Shown here: positions 23,563-32,278 of the stretch, piece after piece | How the letters are laid out: the number at the start of each line of letters is the position of its first letter | How positions within the stretch are numbered: position 1 is the stretch's first letter | Source: Deltaproteobacteria bacterium | GTDB taxonomy: Bacteria > Desulfobacterota > Desulfuromonadia > Desulfuromonadales > JAAYDE01 | DNA length: 34,036 nucleotides | Direction: 5' to 3' | Assembly (NCBI GenBank): GCA_012729375.1 | Contig: JAAYDE010000038.1 | Span: 1-34,036 of the forward strand | The notes under the pieces: model-generated | Told to the model about the DNA's origin: nothing | Databases searched by the model: none | What the model saw: the letters and a program-made list of their open reading frames with translations, nothing else | Program-made: the position numbers and the translations under genes

Positions 23563-23835
23563 TCAGCCTACAGCATCCTTGAGAACCTTGCCGGCTTTGA
23601 ATTTCGGAACCCTGGATGCCTTGATATCAATCTTCTCTCCGGTCTGCGGATTTTTACCGCTGCGGGCAGCTCTTTCACTGACGCTGAAAGTACCGAAACC
23701 GACCAGGGCGACCTTGTCACCATCCTTCAAAGCCTGGGTAATGGAATCGAGTACCGCCTTGAGCGCCTTTTCTGCATCCGCTTTTTTCAAATCGGCTTTC
23801 TCTGCAATCGCATTTACCAGCTCGACTTTCGTCAC
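23563..23835 (-). CDS. hup: DNA-binding protein HU
   Basis: HU is a small nucleoid protein that binds and bends DNA as a dimer. The 90-residue product matches the family end to end: KVELVNAIAEKADLKKADAEKAL, VGFGTFSVSERAARSGKNPQTG (the flexible DNA-binding arm with its conserved proline) and IDIKASRVPKFKAGKVLKDAV. The start is GTG at 23835, with an excellent GGGAGGTGA three bases upstream. A near-consensus promoter lies at 23881-23909. It follows lon by about 100 bases and is followed closely by tRNA-Asp and tRNA-Val. The lon-hup order is common in proteobacteria. Confidence 0.97.
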   Translation of the reverse strand: MTKVELVNAIAEKADLKKADAEKALKAVLDSITQALKDGDKVALVGFGTFSVSERAARSGKNPQTGEKIDIKASRVPKFKAGKVLKDAVG

Positions 23836-23880
23836 GGCTCACCTCCCGGAATGACAGGCCCTGATCAAGAGAATGCGAAC

Positions 23881-23909
23881 TTTATACAGAATCAAAAAAA
23901 AAGTGTCAA
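23881..23909 (-). promoter_or_regulatory. Strong sigma-70 promoter of hup (and downstream tRNAs)
   Basis: The minus strand reads TTGACA (plus 23904-23909), a 17-base spacer holding nine T in a row, and TATAAA (plus 23881-23886). This is near consensus and lies 46 bases before the GTG of hup. It probably also drives tRNA-Asp and tRNA-Val, as no terminator is visible between them. Confidence 0.8.
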
Positions 23910-23939
23910 GGAGATATTTTCCCTATTCCCGGGGTCTTC

Positions 23940-26327
23940 CTAATGGGATACGTTTTCCTTCGAGTATCTTTTTAATGGGGTTCCTTCAAGTTTCCGCCCC
24001 GCCGATTTGGCCAACGCATGATCCAGGACCTCATCCATATGGGCGACGGGAACGATCTCCAGGGCCGTGCGGACATGGGCGGGGATTTCAGCAAGGTTTT
24101 TTTCGTTTCCCCGGGGGATCAGCACCCTCTTCAGGCCGGCCCTCCTGGCGGCAAGCAATTTCTCCTTCAGTCCGCCGATCTCCAACACCCGGCCGCGGAG
24201 GGTGATCTCGCCCGTCATGGCCAGATCCCGGTCCACCTGCTTGCCGGTCAAAGCCGAAGCCAAGGCGGTGGCCATGGTGATGCCGGCGGATGGCCCATCC
24301 TTGGGGATGGCCCCTTCGGGAACATGGATGTGGATATCGACTCCCTGGTAAAAATCCTTGTCCAAACCAAGCTCCGACCAGCGCGAGCGGACATAGCTGA
24401 GAGCCGCCTGCGCCGACTCTTTCATGACATCCCCCAACTTCCCGGTCACCGTCAATTTCCCCTGGCCGGGCAGCACCGAAACCTCCACCGTCAGCAACTC
24501 TCCGCCAAATTCGGTCCAGGCCAGGCCGTTGGCGGCACCAACCAGATCATCCGCCTCCTTGACGCCGAATCGATACTTGGGAACACCCAAATAACGGGGG
24601 ATATCGCCCCCCTCCAGGACGGTCCTTTCGATCCGCTTCCCTTTTTTGACGAATTCCCGGGCCAGCTTACGGAAAATGTTGGAAATCTCCCTTTCCAGAT
24701 GGCGGACCCCGGCCTCATGGGTGTAGTGGCGGATGATCTCGAACAGAGCGCTGTCGGAAAAATCGACTTTCTCCCTGGGAATGCCGTTGGCTTCGGCCTG
24801 CTTGGCAAGCAGATAACGCCTGGCGATGTTAAGCTTTTCTTCCTCCGTGTAGCCCTCGATGCGGATGACCTCCATGCGGTCCTGCAAGGGGTGGGGAACG
24901 TTGTGGAGGGAATTGGCCGTGGCGATGAAAAACACATCGGAAAGATCGTAATCCACCTCCACGAAGTGGTCGCCGAAATTGCGGTTCTGTTCGGGATCGA
25001 GGACCTCGAGCAAGGCGGAAGAAGGATCCCCTCGAAAATCGGCGTTCATTTTGTCCACCTCATCCAGCAGAAAAACCGGGTTGCGGACCTCGGCTTTGCG
25101 CATGCCTTGGATGATCTTGCCAGGCATGGAGCCGATGTAGGTACGCCTGTGCCCGCGGATTTCCGCCTCGTCCCGCACCCCTCCCAAAGAGATGCGCACG
25201 AACTTCCGCCCCAACGCTCTGGCGATGGAGCGCCCCAGGGAGGTCTTGCCCACCCCAGGTGGACCGACCAGGCAGAGGATCGGTCCCTTGCTCTTTTTGG
25301 CCAGGGCGCGGACCGCCAGATACTCGATAATCCTTTCCTTGACCTTCTCCAGGCCGTAGTGGTCCTCTTCCAGAACCGCCTCGGCCCGCTCCAGATCAAG
25401 CACGTCCCGGGTTTTCTCGCGCCAGGGGAGAGAGAGCAGGCAATCTATATAGTTGCGGACGACGGCGGCCTCCGCCGACATGGGCGACATCATCTTAAGC
25501 TTTCGGAACTCGCTGAGAGCCTTGGCCGTCGCCTCAGCGGACATTTTCTTTTCGATGATCTGCTTCTCAAGCTCAAGGAATTCCTTCTTGAATTCGTCCT
25601 TTTCGCCCAACTCGCTTTGGATGGCCCGCATCTGCTCGTTGAGATAATATTCCTTCTGGCTCTTTTCCACCTGGTTTTTGACCCGGTTGCGGATCTTCTT
25701 CTCGAGTTGCAGGATTTCCATCTCCCGCTCCAGCAGCATCAGGAGCTTTTCAAGACGCTCGCTGACATTCAGGCTTTGCAGGATTTCCTGTTTCTCGGCC
25801 ACCTTGACGGTGAGATGGGAAATCACCGTGTCGGCAAAACGGGACGGATCGGTGGTACTCTGAACGGCAGCGACCACCTCGGCGGGAATCTTCTTGCTGA
25901 GGCGCACGTAGCCCTCGAAAGTCGCGCCCACCGTCCGCATCAGCGCCTCGGTTTCGGGGCCGGCCGTTGCCACTTCCGGATAAGGAGCGATGTCGGCGAA
26001 GAGACAATTCTCCTGACGAAGGAATTCGACGATCCGGCCGCGGGATTTTCCTTCCAGAAGAACCTTGAAGGTTCCGTCGGGCAGCTTGATCATCTGCATG
26101 ATCTCGCCAAGGGTGCCGAAAGGATAGACATCGTCCGCGTCGGGATCATCGACCCGGGATTCCTTCTGGGCGGCGAGGAAAATCATCTTGTCCTTGGCCA
26201 CCGCCTCTTCCAGGGCGCTGATGGAACGGGGCCGGCCCACGAACAGGGGGACAGCCATGTGAGGAAAGACGATGACATCCCGTAATGGCAGCAGGGGGTA
26301 ACGTTCAAACGTCAGATCATTGTCCAA
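23940..26327 (-). CDS. lon: ATP-dependent protease La (Lon)
   Basis: Lon degrades misfolded and regulatory proteins in the cytoplasm. The 795-residue protein has the N-terminal LON substrate domain (about 8-205, starting [15 protein letters not shown]), a helical coiled-coil section, the AAA+ domain with Walker A GPPGVGKT (355-362) and Walker [12 protein letters not shown], and the C-terminal Ser-Lys protease domain with the catalytic serine in [10 protein letters not shown] (Ser680) and the lysine in GGLKEK (about 723). The reading frame forces a TTG start at 26327: no ATG or GTG lies near, and the protein already begins at the usual point. GGAG lies about 11 bases upstream. It follows clpX by 48 bases and precedes hup. 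Confidence 0.97.
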   Translation of the reverse strand: MDNDLTFERYPLLPLRDVIVFPHMAVPLFVGRPRSISALEEAVAKDKMIFLAAQKESRVDDPDADDVYPFGTLGEIMQMIKLPDGTFKVLLEGKSRGRIVEFLRQENCLFADIAPYPEVATAGPETEALMRTVGATFEGYVRLSKKIPAEVVAAVQSTTDPSRFADTVISHLTVKVAEKQEILQSLNVSERLEKLLMLLEREMEILQLEKKIRNRVKNQVEKSQKEYYLNEQMRAIQSELGEKDEFKKEFLELEKQIIEKKMSAEATAKALSEFRKLKMMSPMSAEAAVVRNYIDCLLSLPWREKTRDVLDLERAEAVLEEDHYGLEKVKERIIEYLAVRALAKKSKGPILCLVGPPGVGKTSLGRSIARALGRKFVRISLGGVRDEAEIRGHRRTYIGSMPGKIIQGMRKAEVRNPVFLLDEVDKMNADFRGDPSSALLEVLDPEQNRNFGDHFVEVDYDLSDVFFIATANSLHNVPHPLQDRMEVIRIEGYTEEEKLNIARRYLLAKQAEANGIPREKVDFSDSALFEIIRHYTHEAGVRHLEREISNIFRKLAREFVKKGKRIERTVLEGGDIPRYLGVPKYRFGVKEADDLVGAANGLAWTEFGGELLTVEVSVLPGQGKLTVTGKLGDVMKESAQAALSYVRSRWSELGLDKDFYQGVDIHIHVPEGAIPKDGPSAGITMATALASALTGKQVDRDLAMTGEITLRGRVLEIGGLKEKLLAARRAGLKRVLIPRGNEKNLAEIPAHVRTALEIVPVAHMDEVLDHALAKSAGRKLEGTPLKRYSKENVSH

Positions 26328-26375
26328 GGGATATTGTTCTCCAAAAACTGCGGTTCCGAAACGAAAGCCGAGGGA

Positions 26376-27632
26376 TCAGGCCGATTCGGCGGCACACTCA
26401 TAAACGATGATGGGGCTGGCACTCTTGAGAATGACATCCTCATTGATGACGACCTCTTTAACCCGGTCCTGGGAAGGGATTTCGTACATAACCTCGAGCA
26501 TGGAGTTTTCCAGGATGGAACGCAGCCCGCGGGCCCCGGTTTTTCTTTTCATGGCCTCCTTGGCCACAGCCACCAACGCGCCGTCGGTGAACTTAAGTTC
26601 AACCTTTTCCAGTTCGAACAGTTTCTGGTACTGCTTGATGAGGGCGTTCTTGGGTTCTTTGAGAATCTCGATGAGGGCTTCTTCCGTCAGTTCCTCCAGG
26701 GTCGCGATCACCGGCACGCGGCCGACGAATTCGGGGATCATCCCGTATTTCAGCAGATCGGCCGGCCCCACCTGGGCGAGGATGTCCCCCAGGTTTTCGT
26801 TCTTCCCTTTGATGTCGGCGCCAAACCCCATGGTTTTGGAACTGATTCTGCGCAGGATGATCTCTCTGAGTCCACTGAAGGCGCCACCGCAGATAAAAAG
26901 GATGTTGGTGGTATCAACCTTGAGAAATTCCTGCTGGGGATGCTTGCGGCCGCCCTTCGGCGGGACGCTGGCCATGGTTCCTTCGATAATCTTGAGCAGG
27001 GCCTGTTGCACCCCCTCCCCGGAAACATCCCGGGTGATGGAGGGGGAATCGGTCTTGCGGGCAATCTTATCGATTTCGTCGATATAGATGATCCCCTTTT
27101 GGGCTTTCTCAAGATCGTAGTCGGCCGACTGCAGCAGGTTGAGGATGATGTTTTCGACATCCTCGCCCACGTATCCGGCCTCGGTCAGATTGGTCGCGTC
27201 GGCAATAGCGAAGGGAACGTCAAGCACCTTGGCCAAAGTCTGGGCCAAAAGGGTTTTCCCGCTGCCGGTGGGGCCAAGCAGAAGAATGTTGCTCTTCTGT
27301 ATTTCGATATCGTCCTTGTCTTTTTTGCGTTCCGCAAACTCCACCCGCTTGTAATGGTTATAGACAGCGACGGCAAGAATCTTCTTGGCCCGCTCTTGAC
27401 CGACAACATAATCGTCCAGAATCTCCCGGATCTCGCTGGGACGGGGAAGCCGTCCCTTGTTCCCGGCCGCGTCTTCGACCTTGGCCTCTTCGGCAATGAT
27501 ATCCTTACACAGGTCGATACACTCATCGCAGATATAGACCGCCGGTCCCGCGATCAGCTTTTTGACCTCTTCCTGGCTCTTCCCGCAGAAAGAGCAGGTC
27601 AATTGACCAGGATGGCCATCTTTTCGATCCAT
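26376..27632 (-). CDS. clpX: ATP-dependent Clp protease ATP-binding subunit ClpX
   Basis: ClpX is the AAA+ unfoldase that feeds substrates into ClpP. The 418-residue protein has the N-terminal zinc-binding domain with Cys13, Cys16, Cys35 and Cys38 (CSFCGK and CDECIDLC), Walker A GPTGSGKT (120-127), Walker [11 protein letters not shown], the ClpX hallmark [19 protein letters not shown] segment (here [20 protein letters not shown]), and the sensor region [15 protein letters not shown]. Length is typical. ATG 27632 is preceded by TTGGAGGTGC at good spacing. It lies 21 bases after clpP. Confidence 0.98.
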   Translation of the reverse strand: MDRKDGHPGQLTCSFCGKSQEEVKKLIAGPAVYICDECIDLCKDIIAEEAKVEDAAGNKGRLPRPSEIREILDDYVVGQERAKKILAVAVYNHYKRVEFAERKKDKDDIEIQKSNILLLGPTGSGKTLLAQTLAKVLDVPFAIADATNLTEAGYVGEDVENIILNLLQSADYDLEKAQKGIIYIDEIDKIARKTDSPSITRDVSGEGVQQALLKIIEGTMASVPPKGGRKHPQQEFLKVDTTNILFICGGAFSGLREIILRRISSKTMGFGADIKGKNENLGDILAQVGPADLLKYGMIPEFVGRVPVIATLEELTEEALIEILKEPKNALIKQYQKLFELEKVELKFTDGALVAVAKEAMKRKTGARGLRSILENSMLEVMYEIPSQDRVKEVVINEDVILKSASPIIVYECAAESA

Positions 27633-27653
27633 GCAAGCACCTCCAAAAATGGG

Positions 27654-28238
27654 TTAGACTTTTCGCTTCACTATGTCATCAACGATACCATAGCTTTTCG
27701 CTTCGGCGCCACCCATGAAAAAATCCCGGTCCGTATCGGCGGCAATCCGCTCCACCGGTTGGCCGGTGTGGTGGGCGAGGATTTCGTTCAGCTTCTCCCT
27801 CAGCTTTAGAATCTCTTCGGCATGAATCTTGATGTCGCTGGCCTGCCCCTGAAATCCGCCCAGGGGCTGGTGGATCATGATCCGTGAGTTGGGCAGAGCG
27901 AACCTTTTCCCCTTGGCTCCGGCAGCCAGCAGAAGCGCCCCCATGGAAGCGGCCTGCCCGACACAGATGGTCGACACGGGCGCTTTGAGATACTGGATGG
28001 TGTCGTAAATGGCCATTCCTGCGGTGACCATGCCGCCGGGGGAGTTGACATAGATAAAGATATCCTTCTCGGGATCCTCGGACTCCAGAAACAGCAACTG
28101 GGCCACGATCAGGTTGGCCATATGGTCCTCGATCACCCCGCTCAGAAAGATGATCCGATCCTTGAGCAAGCGGGAGTAGATATCAAAAGCCCGTTCGCCG
28201 CGGCCGGTTTCCTCAACGACTATCGGTACAAGGTTCAT
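27654..28238 (-). CDS. clpP: ATP-dependent Clp protease proteolytic subunit
   Basis: ClpP is the barrel-shaped serine protease of the ClpXP complex. The 194-residue protein has the catalytic triad: Ser98 in GQAASMGA, His123 in IMIHQPLGG and Asp172 in DTDRDFFM. It also has the substrate-groove motif [18 protein letters not shown]. The start [25 protein letters not shown] is the usual short propeptide region; ATG 28238 has a G-rich stretch upstream. The frame is open further upstream but overlaps tig without homology. It begins 25 bases after tig, and tig-clpP-clpX is a widely conserved operon. Confidence 0.98.
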   Translation of the reverse strand: MNLVPIVVEETGRGERAFDIYSRLLKDRIIFLSGVIEDHMANLIVAQLLFLESEDPEKDIFIYVNSPGGMVTAGMAIYDTIQYLKAPVSTICVGQAASMGALLLAAGAKGKRFALPNSRIMIHQPLGGFQGQASDIKIHAEEILKLREKLNEILAHHTGQPVERIAADTDRDFFMGGAEAKSYGIVDDIVKRKV

Positions 28239-28263
28239 GCCTGTGCCCCCATGAGATGATGGT

Positions 28264-29568
28264 TTATTTTTCCGCCAGCTGGTCTTTGTGCACTTCCTCG
28301 ACATTGGCTTTGGAGAGCAGGAAATCGACCACCTTTTCTTCAAGGATCATCGTGTTGAGGTTTTTCCGGTGTTCGTCCTTGTCGTAGAATTCCTGGACCT
28401 TGTCCACGGGTGCGTTGGCTTCTTCCGCAATCCTGCGGATCCGCTCATCCCTTTCCGCGACGGTAGGCCCGATATTTTCCTGTTTGGTGATCGCCTCCAG
28501 AATCAATGCCGCTTTTACCTGGCGATTGGCTTTGGGACGGTTCTTCTCCCGGAACTCCTCGATGGTCATGCCGATCTTCTCCAGGGAAAGTCCCTGCTCT
28601 TTGAGACGTTTCAGGAAGTTGTCAAAAAGGACTCGAAGCTGTTCTTCGACCAGCACTTCCGGAACCTCGATGGGGTTCTTTTCGATCAGGATGTTGACGA
28701 TCTTCTCCTTGAGATCGTCCATGACGCGCTTTTCTTCATGTTCCCGGTACATCCTGGCGATCTTGTCCCGGAATTCACCAATGGTCTCGACGCCGAATTT
28801 TTTGGCGAACTCGTCATCGAGGGGGGGCGGCACCTTTTCCTGGATCGATTTCAGGAGCACCTTGAATTGGGCCTTTTGGCCGGCCATTTCCTGGTTGACG
28901 TAGCCTTCCGGAAAGGTCACTTCGATTTCTTTCTCTTCCCCCTTTTTCATGCCCACCACCTGTTCCTCGAAACCGGGGATGAGGCTGCGACTTCCGAGTT
29001 CGAGCCGGTAATCCTCCGCCTTGCCATGAGCAATCGGCTCACCATCACGGAAGCCCTCGAAATCGATAATGACCTGATCACCATCCGCAGCCACTTCCCG
29101 CTCCGCTTCCCGGGTCTCGGCCTTATCCTTGCGAATCTCCTCCAGTTGCTGGGAAATGACCTGATCGTCGATCTGCAATTTCTCTTTCTTGAGTTCCAGA
29201 CCGGTGTAGCCGACGGCTTCTATCTCTGGCTTGACCTCTACCTCGAGGGAAAAGGAAAAAGGCTTGCCCCTTTCCAGTTCGCCCATATCCTTGATTTCCG
29301 GCTCACCGACCGCCGTGAAGTCCTGGTTCAGCAACGCCCTGACATAATTTTGATTGATCAGTTCCCGCGTCGCATCTTCGGTCATCTTTCCGACATAGAC
29401 CTTCTCCAGCACCGCCTGCGGCACCTTGCCGGGGCGGAATCCTTTGAGGTTGGCCTTCTTGCCCAACTTCCTGTAAGTTGCATCGATAACCTTATCCACC
29501 CTGTCGCTCTCGATTTCCAGGGTGATCTTCTTTTTTGTCGTGCTGACATCTTCAACCTTGACTTCCAT
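28264..29568 (-). CDS. tig: Trigger factor, ribosome-associated chaperone
   Basis: Trigger factor binds ribosomal protein L23 at the exit tunnel and shields nascent chains. The 434-residue protein has the N-terminal ribosome-binding domain with the signature [21 protein letters not shown] loop (here [19 protein letters not shown]). A middle FKBP-type prolyl isomerase domain follows (about 150-240; [17 protein letters not shown]), and then the helical C-terminal chaperone domain. ATG 29568 is preceded by GGGAAG directly and AAAGG further up. The gene heads tig-clpP-clpX-lon. The 120-base leader behind tRNA-Leu has a small GC hairpin (29615-29634). I could not identify a convincing promoter there, so readthrough from the tRNA unit is possible. 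Confidence 0.97.
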   Translation of the reverse strand: MEVKVEDVSTTKKKITLEIESDRVDKVIDATYRKLGKKANLKGFRPGKVPQAVLEKVYVGKMTEDATRELINQNYVRALLNQDFTAVGEPEIKDMGELERGKPFSFSLEVEVKPEIEAVGYTGLELKKEKLQIDDQVISQQLEEIRKDKAETREAEREVAADGDQVIIDFEGFRDGEPIAHGKAEDYRLELGSRSLIPGFEEQVVGMKKGEEKEIEVTFPEGYVNQEMAGQKAQFKVLLKSIQEKVPPPLDDEFAKKFGVETIGEFRDKIARMYREHEEKRVMDDLKEKIVNILIEKNPIEVPEVLVEEQLRVLFDNFLKRLKEQGLSLEKIGMTIEEFREKNRPKANRQVKAALILEAITKQENIGPTVAERDERIRRIAEEANAPVDKVQEFYDKDEHRKNLNTMILEEKVVDFLLSKANVEEVHKDQLAEK

Positions 29569-29689
29569 CTTCCCACAAACCTTTCCATGAGGATATGAGC
29601 GGTCCAGGGCACCGCGCCCTTCGGCCGCCGGGCGACAAACCCAATCGGTAGAAATTGATCTATACGGCTTTTAGTGACGATATGGATCT

Positions 29690-29772
29690 TGGTGCGAGAG
29701 GGGGGAGTCGAACCCCCACGGTTGCCCGCTGGATCCTAAGTCCAGTGCGTCTGCCAGTTCCGCCACTCTCGC
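29690..29772 (-). tRNA. tRNA-Leu (TAG)
   Basis: The 83-base class II tRNA has acceptor GCGAGAG/CTCTCGC, anticodon stem CTGGA/TCCAG and loop CTTAGGA, which gives TAG for leucine. A variable arm CGGGCAACCGT, T-arm GGGGGTTCGACTCCCCC and encoded CCA complete it. Confidence 0.97.
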
Positions 29773-29936
29773 TTGTAATCAGCGGGGGCAAGAGATGGGG
29801 ATGTCGATCCCCCGCCCCAAAAGGGCAAAGAGCCATGAAAGAATTCTTAAATAATCAAAAACTAAAAACCCCACCTTTCTACCCTCACAGTGAAAACCTG
29901 TCGGAGGAGGAAAAGGAAGGGCGGGGTGTTTTAAGT
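29773..29936 (-). other. Spacer between tRNA-His and tRNA-Leu with inverted repeat
   Basis: These 164 bases hold no gene that I can support. GCGGGGG (29782-29788) and CCCCCGC (29809-29815) are complementary, and GGGGAT-GTCG-ATCCCC nests inside. The structure sits just upstream of the tRNA-Leu 5' end, where it could guide processing of a joint tRNA-His/tRNA-Leu precursor or attenuate it. Confidence 0.4.
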
Positions 29937-30013
29937 TGGGGTGAGTGAAGGGGATCGAACCCTCGACAACTGGAGCCACAATCCAGTGCTCTACCATCTG
30001 AGCTACACCCACC
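29937..30013 (-). tRNA. tRNA-His (GTG)
   Basis: The cloverleaf has acceptor GTGGGTG/CACTCAC with one G-T wobble, anticodon loop TTGTGGC (GTG, histidine), T-arm GAGGGTTCGATCCCC and encoded CCA. The extra 5' G at position -1 is encoded (plus 30013) and pairs with C73, as expected for bacterial tRNA-His. A consensus-like promoter lies directly upstream. Confidence 0.97.
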
Positions 30014-30026
30014 GGAATTTGCGGCT

Positions 30027-30056
30027 ATATTAGCCAGACGCCCCGTCCATTGTCAA
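30027..30056 (-). promoter_or_regulatory. Sigma-70 promoter of tRNA-His
   Basis: The minus strand reads TTGACA (plus 30051-30056), an 18-base spacer and TAATAT (plus 30027-30032), only about 14 bases before the tRNA 5' end. It probably drives tRNA-His, tRNA-Leu and perhaps tig. Confidence 0.8.
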
Positions 30057-30246
30057 CGGGAAAGTAGTTTTGGTGCGCCGCCAGGGATGAAGACTCCTGC
30101 TGTTTGCAAGCCAGGCGAGAGCGCACTGTTCCTGTTTGCCGAAAATACCGCAAAGGCATCCCTGTGGCTGTGCGGGGAACCTGCTATATGTATATAAATG
30201 TAATCCAAAATTGTCCCCCTACACCGCTGTCTGTAAGGAGGATACC

Positions 30247-32250
30247 ATGAAGCGCCCCCTGAAGAAATGGCTCCTCGGCGCCGTTTCCCTGGGCTTTCTG
30301 GTCATGGCCGCCCTACTGGTCATGCCCCGTTTCATCGACCTTAACCGCTACAAAGCATATCTCGAGAAGCGCCTCTCCACGATGACTGGATACCCCGTCA
30401 CCCTGGGCGGCAAGATCGATCTGTCACTCTTCCCCTGGGTGGGTTTCGCCTTCACCGACCTGCATATCGGCAACCCGGACGGTTTTGCCGAAAAGGATTT
30501 CGTATCCGCCGAAGCCATTGAGATGCGCGTCAAACTGATCCCCCTTCTTTCCGGGGATCTCGAAGTAAAACGCTTCGTCGTCGACTCCCCCCGCATCGTC
30601 CTGGTTAAAAATAGAGGAGGGCGGGGCAACTGGGAGCGCCTGGGCAGAAAATCGGCCCCTGAGACTCCAGGGATTGCGGAGGACCGGACCACATCCACCG
30701 CCGCCGGACTGCCGATCCGATCCCTGGCCGTGCAGGAACTTGCCGTTCGCAACGGGTTGCTCCTGTGGCGGGACGACAAAAGCAGCGCCAGCAGTGAAAT
30801 TTCCCAGTTGAGGGTGGACATGAAGAGTGTCTCTTGGAACCGGCCGATCTATCTCGATCTTGCCGCCCATCTGGACGGACACCCGTTGACGGTCAAAGGC
30901 GAGGTCGGGCCCCTGGGCGGGGAAATCGGCGCCACGCCTCTGCCGGTCGATCTGGCGGTGACGGCGCTAGAGGAAATCAGCCTGCGGCTGAAAGGAACCT
31001 TGTCGGATCCCTTCGGTAAGCCCGGTTTCGCTCTCACCCTTCACCTCGACTCCTTTTCCCCGCGGCGGGCGACCCAGTCCCTCGGCCGGGAATTCCCCAT
31101 GCGGACCAGAGACGGCAACGCGCTGTCCCGGCTTTCCGCCCAGGCGCTCATCCAGGGAACGCCGCAATCTCTGGCCATTTCCCAGGGAATTTTGCAAGTG
31201 GATGATGCCACCATAAACTTCTCGCTCAATGCCAAAAATTTCAGCAAACCTGATCTCTCTTTCCGGGTCGATATCGACCGTCTGGATGCCGACCGTTACC
31301 TTCCCCCCGCCCCTGAAAAAAGGGTCAATGGGAAAAACAGCGCCCCGGGTGCGGCTGGAAAATCAAAAACGGACTACGGATCACTGCGCCAACCGGCCCT
31401 CAACGGCACAGTGAAAATCGGCAACCTGCAGATTGGGGACGTTAAAACCGAGGACATCCAGTGGCAAATGACGGCAAGCGGGGGGCGTTACCACCTGGAT
31501 CCGCTGACCTGCAAGCTCTACGGCGGCCGTCTCGGCGGCACCCTGGCGGCCGATGTCCGAGGCAACACCCCCCGGTGGAGCGTCAACCTCCAGGCGCGGA
31601 ACATTCAGGCCGGCCCGCTGCTGACCGCTGTCTTGGAAAAGGACAACCTGGAGGGAACCCTGCAGGCGGATGCCGTCCTCACCATGCAGGGCGCCAATAC
31701 CATGGAGATCAAACAGACCCTGAACGGCCGCGGGAATTTCAACTTGAGCAACGGCGCCATCAGAGGGATCGACCTGACGGCCATGATCGCCAACGTAAAA
31801 ACAGCCTTCGGCCTCATTGAAACCATCGGCGGCCCCAAGCCGCGCACCGAGTTCTCGGAGATGAAGGTGCCCTTCACCATGACCAACGGGCGCTTCACCA
31901 CCACCGATGCCGCTCTGGTCTCCTCCCTGCTGCGAGTCAGGGCCGCCGGCACCGCCGACCTGGTCGCAGAAACCCTCGATTTCCGGTTAGAGCCGACAGT
32001 TGTCGGCACCATCAAGGGCCAAGGAGACATTGAAAAACGTTCCGGGATCATGGTTCCCGTCCTGGTTTCCGGCACCTTCTCCAGGCCGATCTTCCGCCCC
32101 GACCTGGAGAGAAGGATTCAGGAGCGCCTCCGGGAAGCCTTGACCGACCCGGAAAAATTCAGGGAATCACTCAAGGAGGAAGAAAGAGCCCTGCGTTCCC
32201 TGCGGGATCAGGGCAAAGAGATCTTGAAGGGCTTGCGTTTCGGCCGCTGA
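30247..32250 (+). CDS. AsmA-family envelope protein
   Basis: AsmA-like proteins are inner-membrane anchored, beta-rich periplasmic proteins; members of the family are linked to outer-membrane assembly and lipid transfer between membranes. The 667-residue protein has an N-terminal membrane anchor (WLLGAVSLGFLVMAALLVM), the conserved early AsmA region (FIDLNRYKAYLEKRLS, then GYPVTLGGKIDLSLFPWVGFAFTDLHIGN) and the C-terminal AsmA domain (RLGGTLAADVRG, then LTMQGANTM and LNGRGNFNLSNGAIRGIDL). ATG 30247 has AAGGAGGATACC upstream, an excellent site. The 190 bases before it include an AT-rich TATATGTATATAAATG near 30184-30199 but no clear -35. Its stop codon lies inside an inverted repeat shared with the convergent gene. 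Confidence 0.93.
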   Translation: MKRPLKKWLLGAVSLGFLVMAALLVMPRFIDLNRYKAYLEKRLSTMTGYPVTLGGKIDLSLFPWVGFAFTDLHIGNPDGFAEKDFVSAEAIEMRVKLIPLLSGDLEVKRFVVDSPRIVLVKNRGGRGNWERLGRKSAPETPGIAEDRTTSTAAGLPIRSLAVQELAVRNGLLLWRDDKSSASSEISQLRVDMKSVSWNRPIYLDLAAHLDGHPLTVKGEVGPLGGEIGATPLPVDLAVTALEEISLRLKGTLSDPFGKPGFALTLHLDSFSPRRATQSLGREFPMRTRDGNALSRLSAQALIQGTPQSLAISQGILQVDDATINFSLNAKNFSKPDLSFRVDIDRLDADRYLPPAPEKRVNGKNSAPGAAGKSKTDYGSLRQPALNGTVKIGNLQIGDVKTEDIQWQMTASGGRYHLDPLTCKLYGGRLGGTLAADVRGNTPRWSVNLQARNIQAGPLLTAVLEKDNLEGTLQADAVLTMQGANTMEIKQTLNGRGNFNLSNGAIRGIDLTAMIANVKTAFGLIETIGGPKPRTEFSEMKVPFTMTNGRFTTTDAALVSSLLRVRAAGTADLVAETLDFRLEPTVVGTIKGQGDIEKRSGIMVPVLVSGTFSRPIFRPDLERRIQERLREALTDPEKFRESLKEEERALRSLRDQGKEILKGLRFGR

Positions 32251-32278
32251 CGGGGAAAGCCGGGCCGGTGCCCGTCAG
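32247..32278. terminator. Inverted repeat containing both convergent stop codons
   Basis: CTGACGGG (32247-32254) and CCCGTCAG (32271-32278) form a perfect 8-bp inverted repeat with a 16-base GC-rich loop. The TGA stops of the AsmA gene (32248-32250) and the opposite HEIAH gene (32275-32277) sit symmetrically in the two arms. It could act as a shared terminator for both strands, though neither side has a T-run. Confidence 0.45.

Noticed and set aside
24018..26285. A 755-codon open frame on the plus strand opposite lon
   Set aside because: Its translation has no family motifs and is a composition shadow of lon, whose full domain set is intact on the other strand. The same applies to long opposite-strand frames at 3799-5694, 15576-17795, 26334-27809 and 28288-29598.
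30130..30185. Possible GEMM (cyclic dinucleotide) riboswitch before the AsmA gene
   Set aside because: CCGCAAAGGC recalls the ACGCAAAGCC core, but the upstream GGCAAACC and the GAAA-capped first stem are missing.
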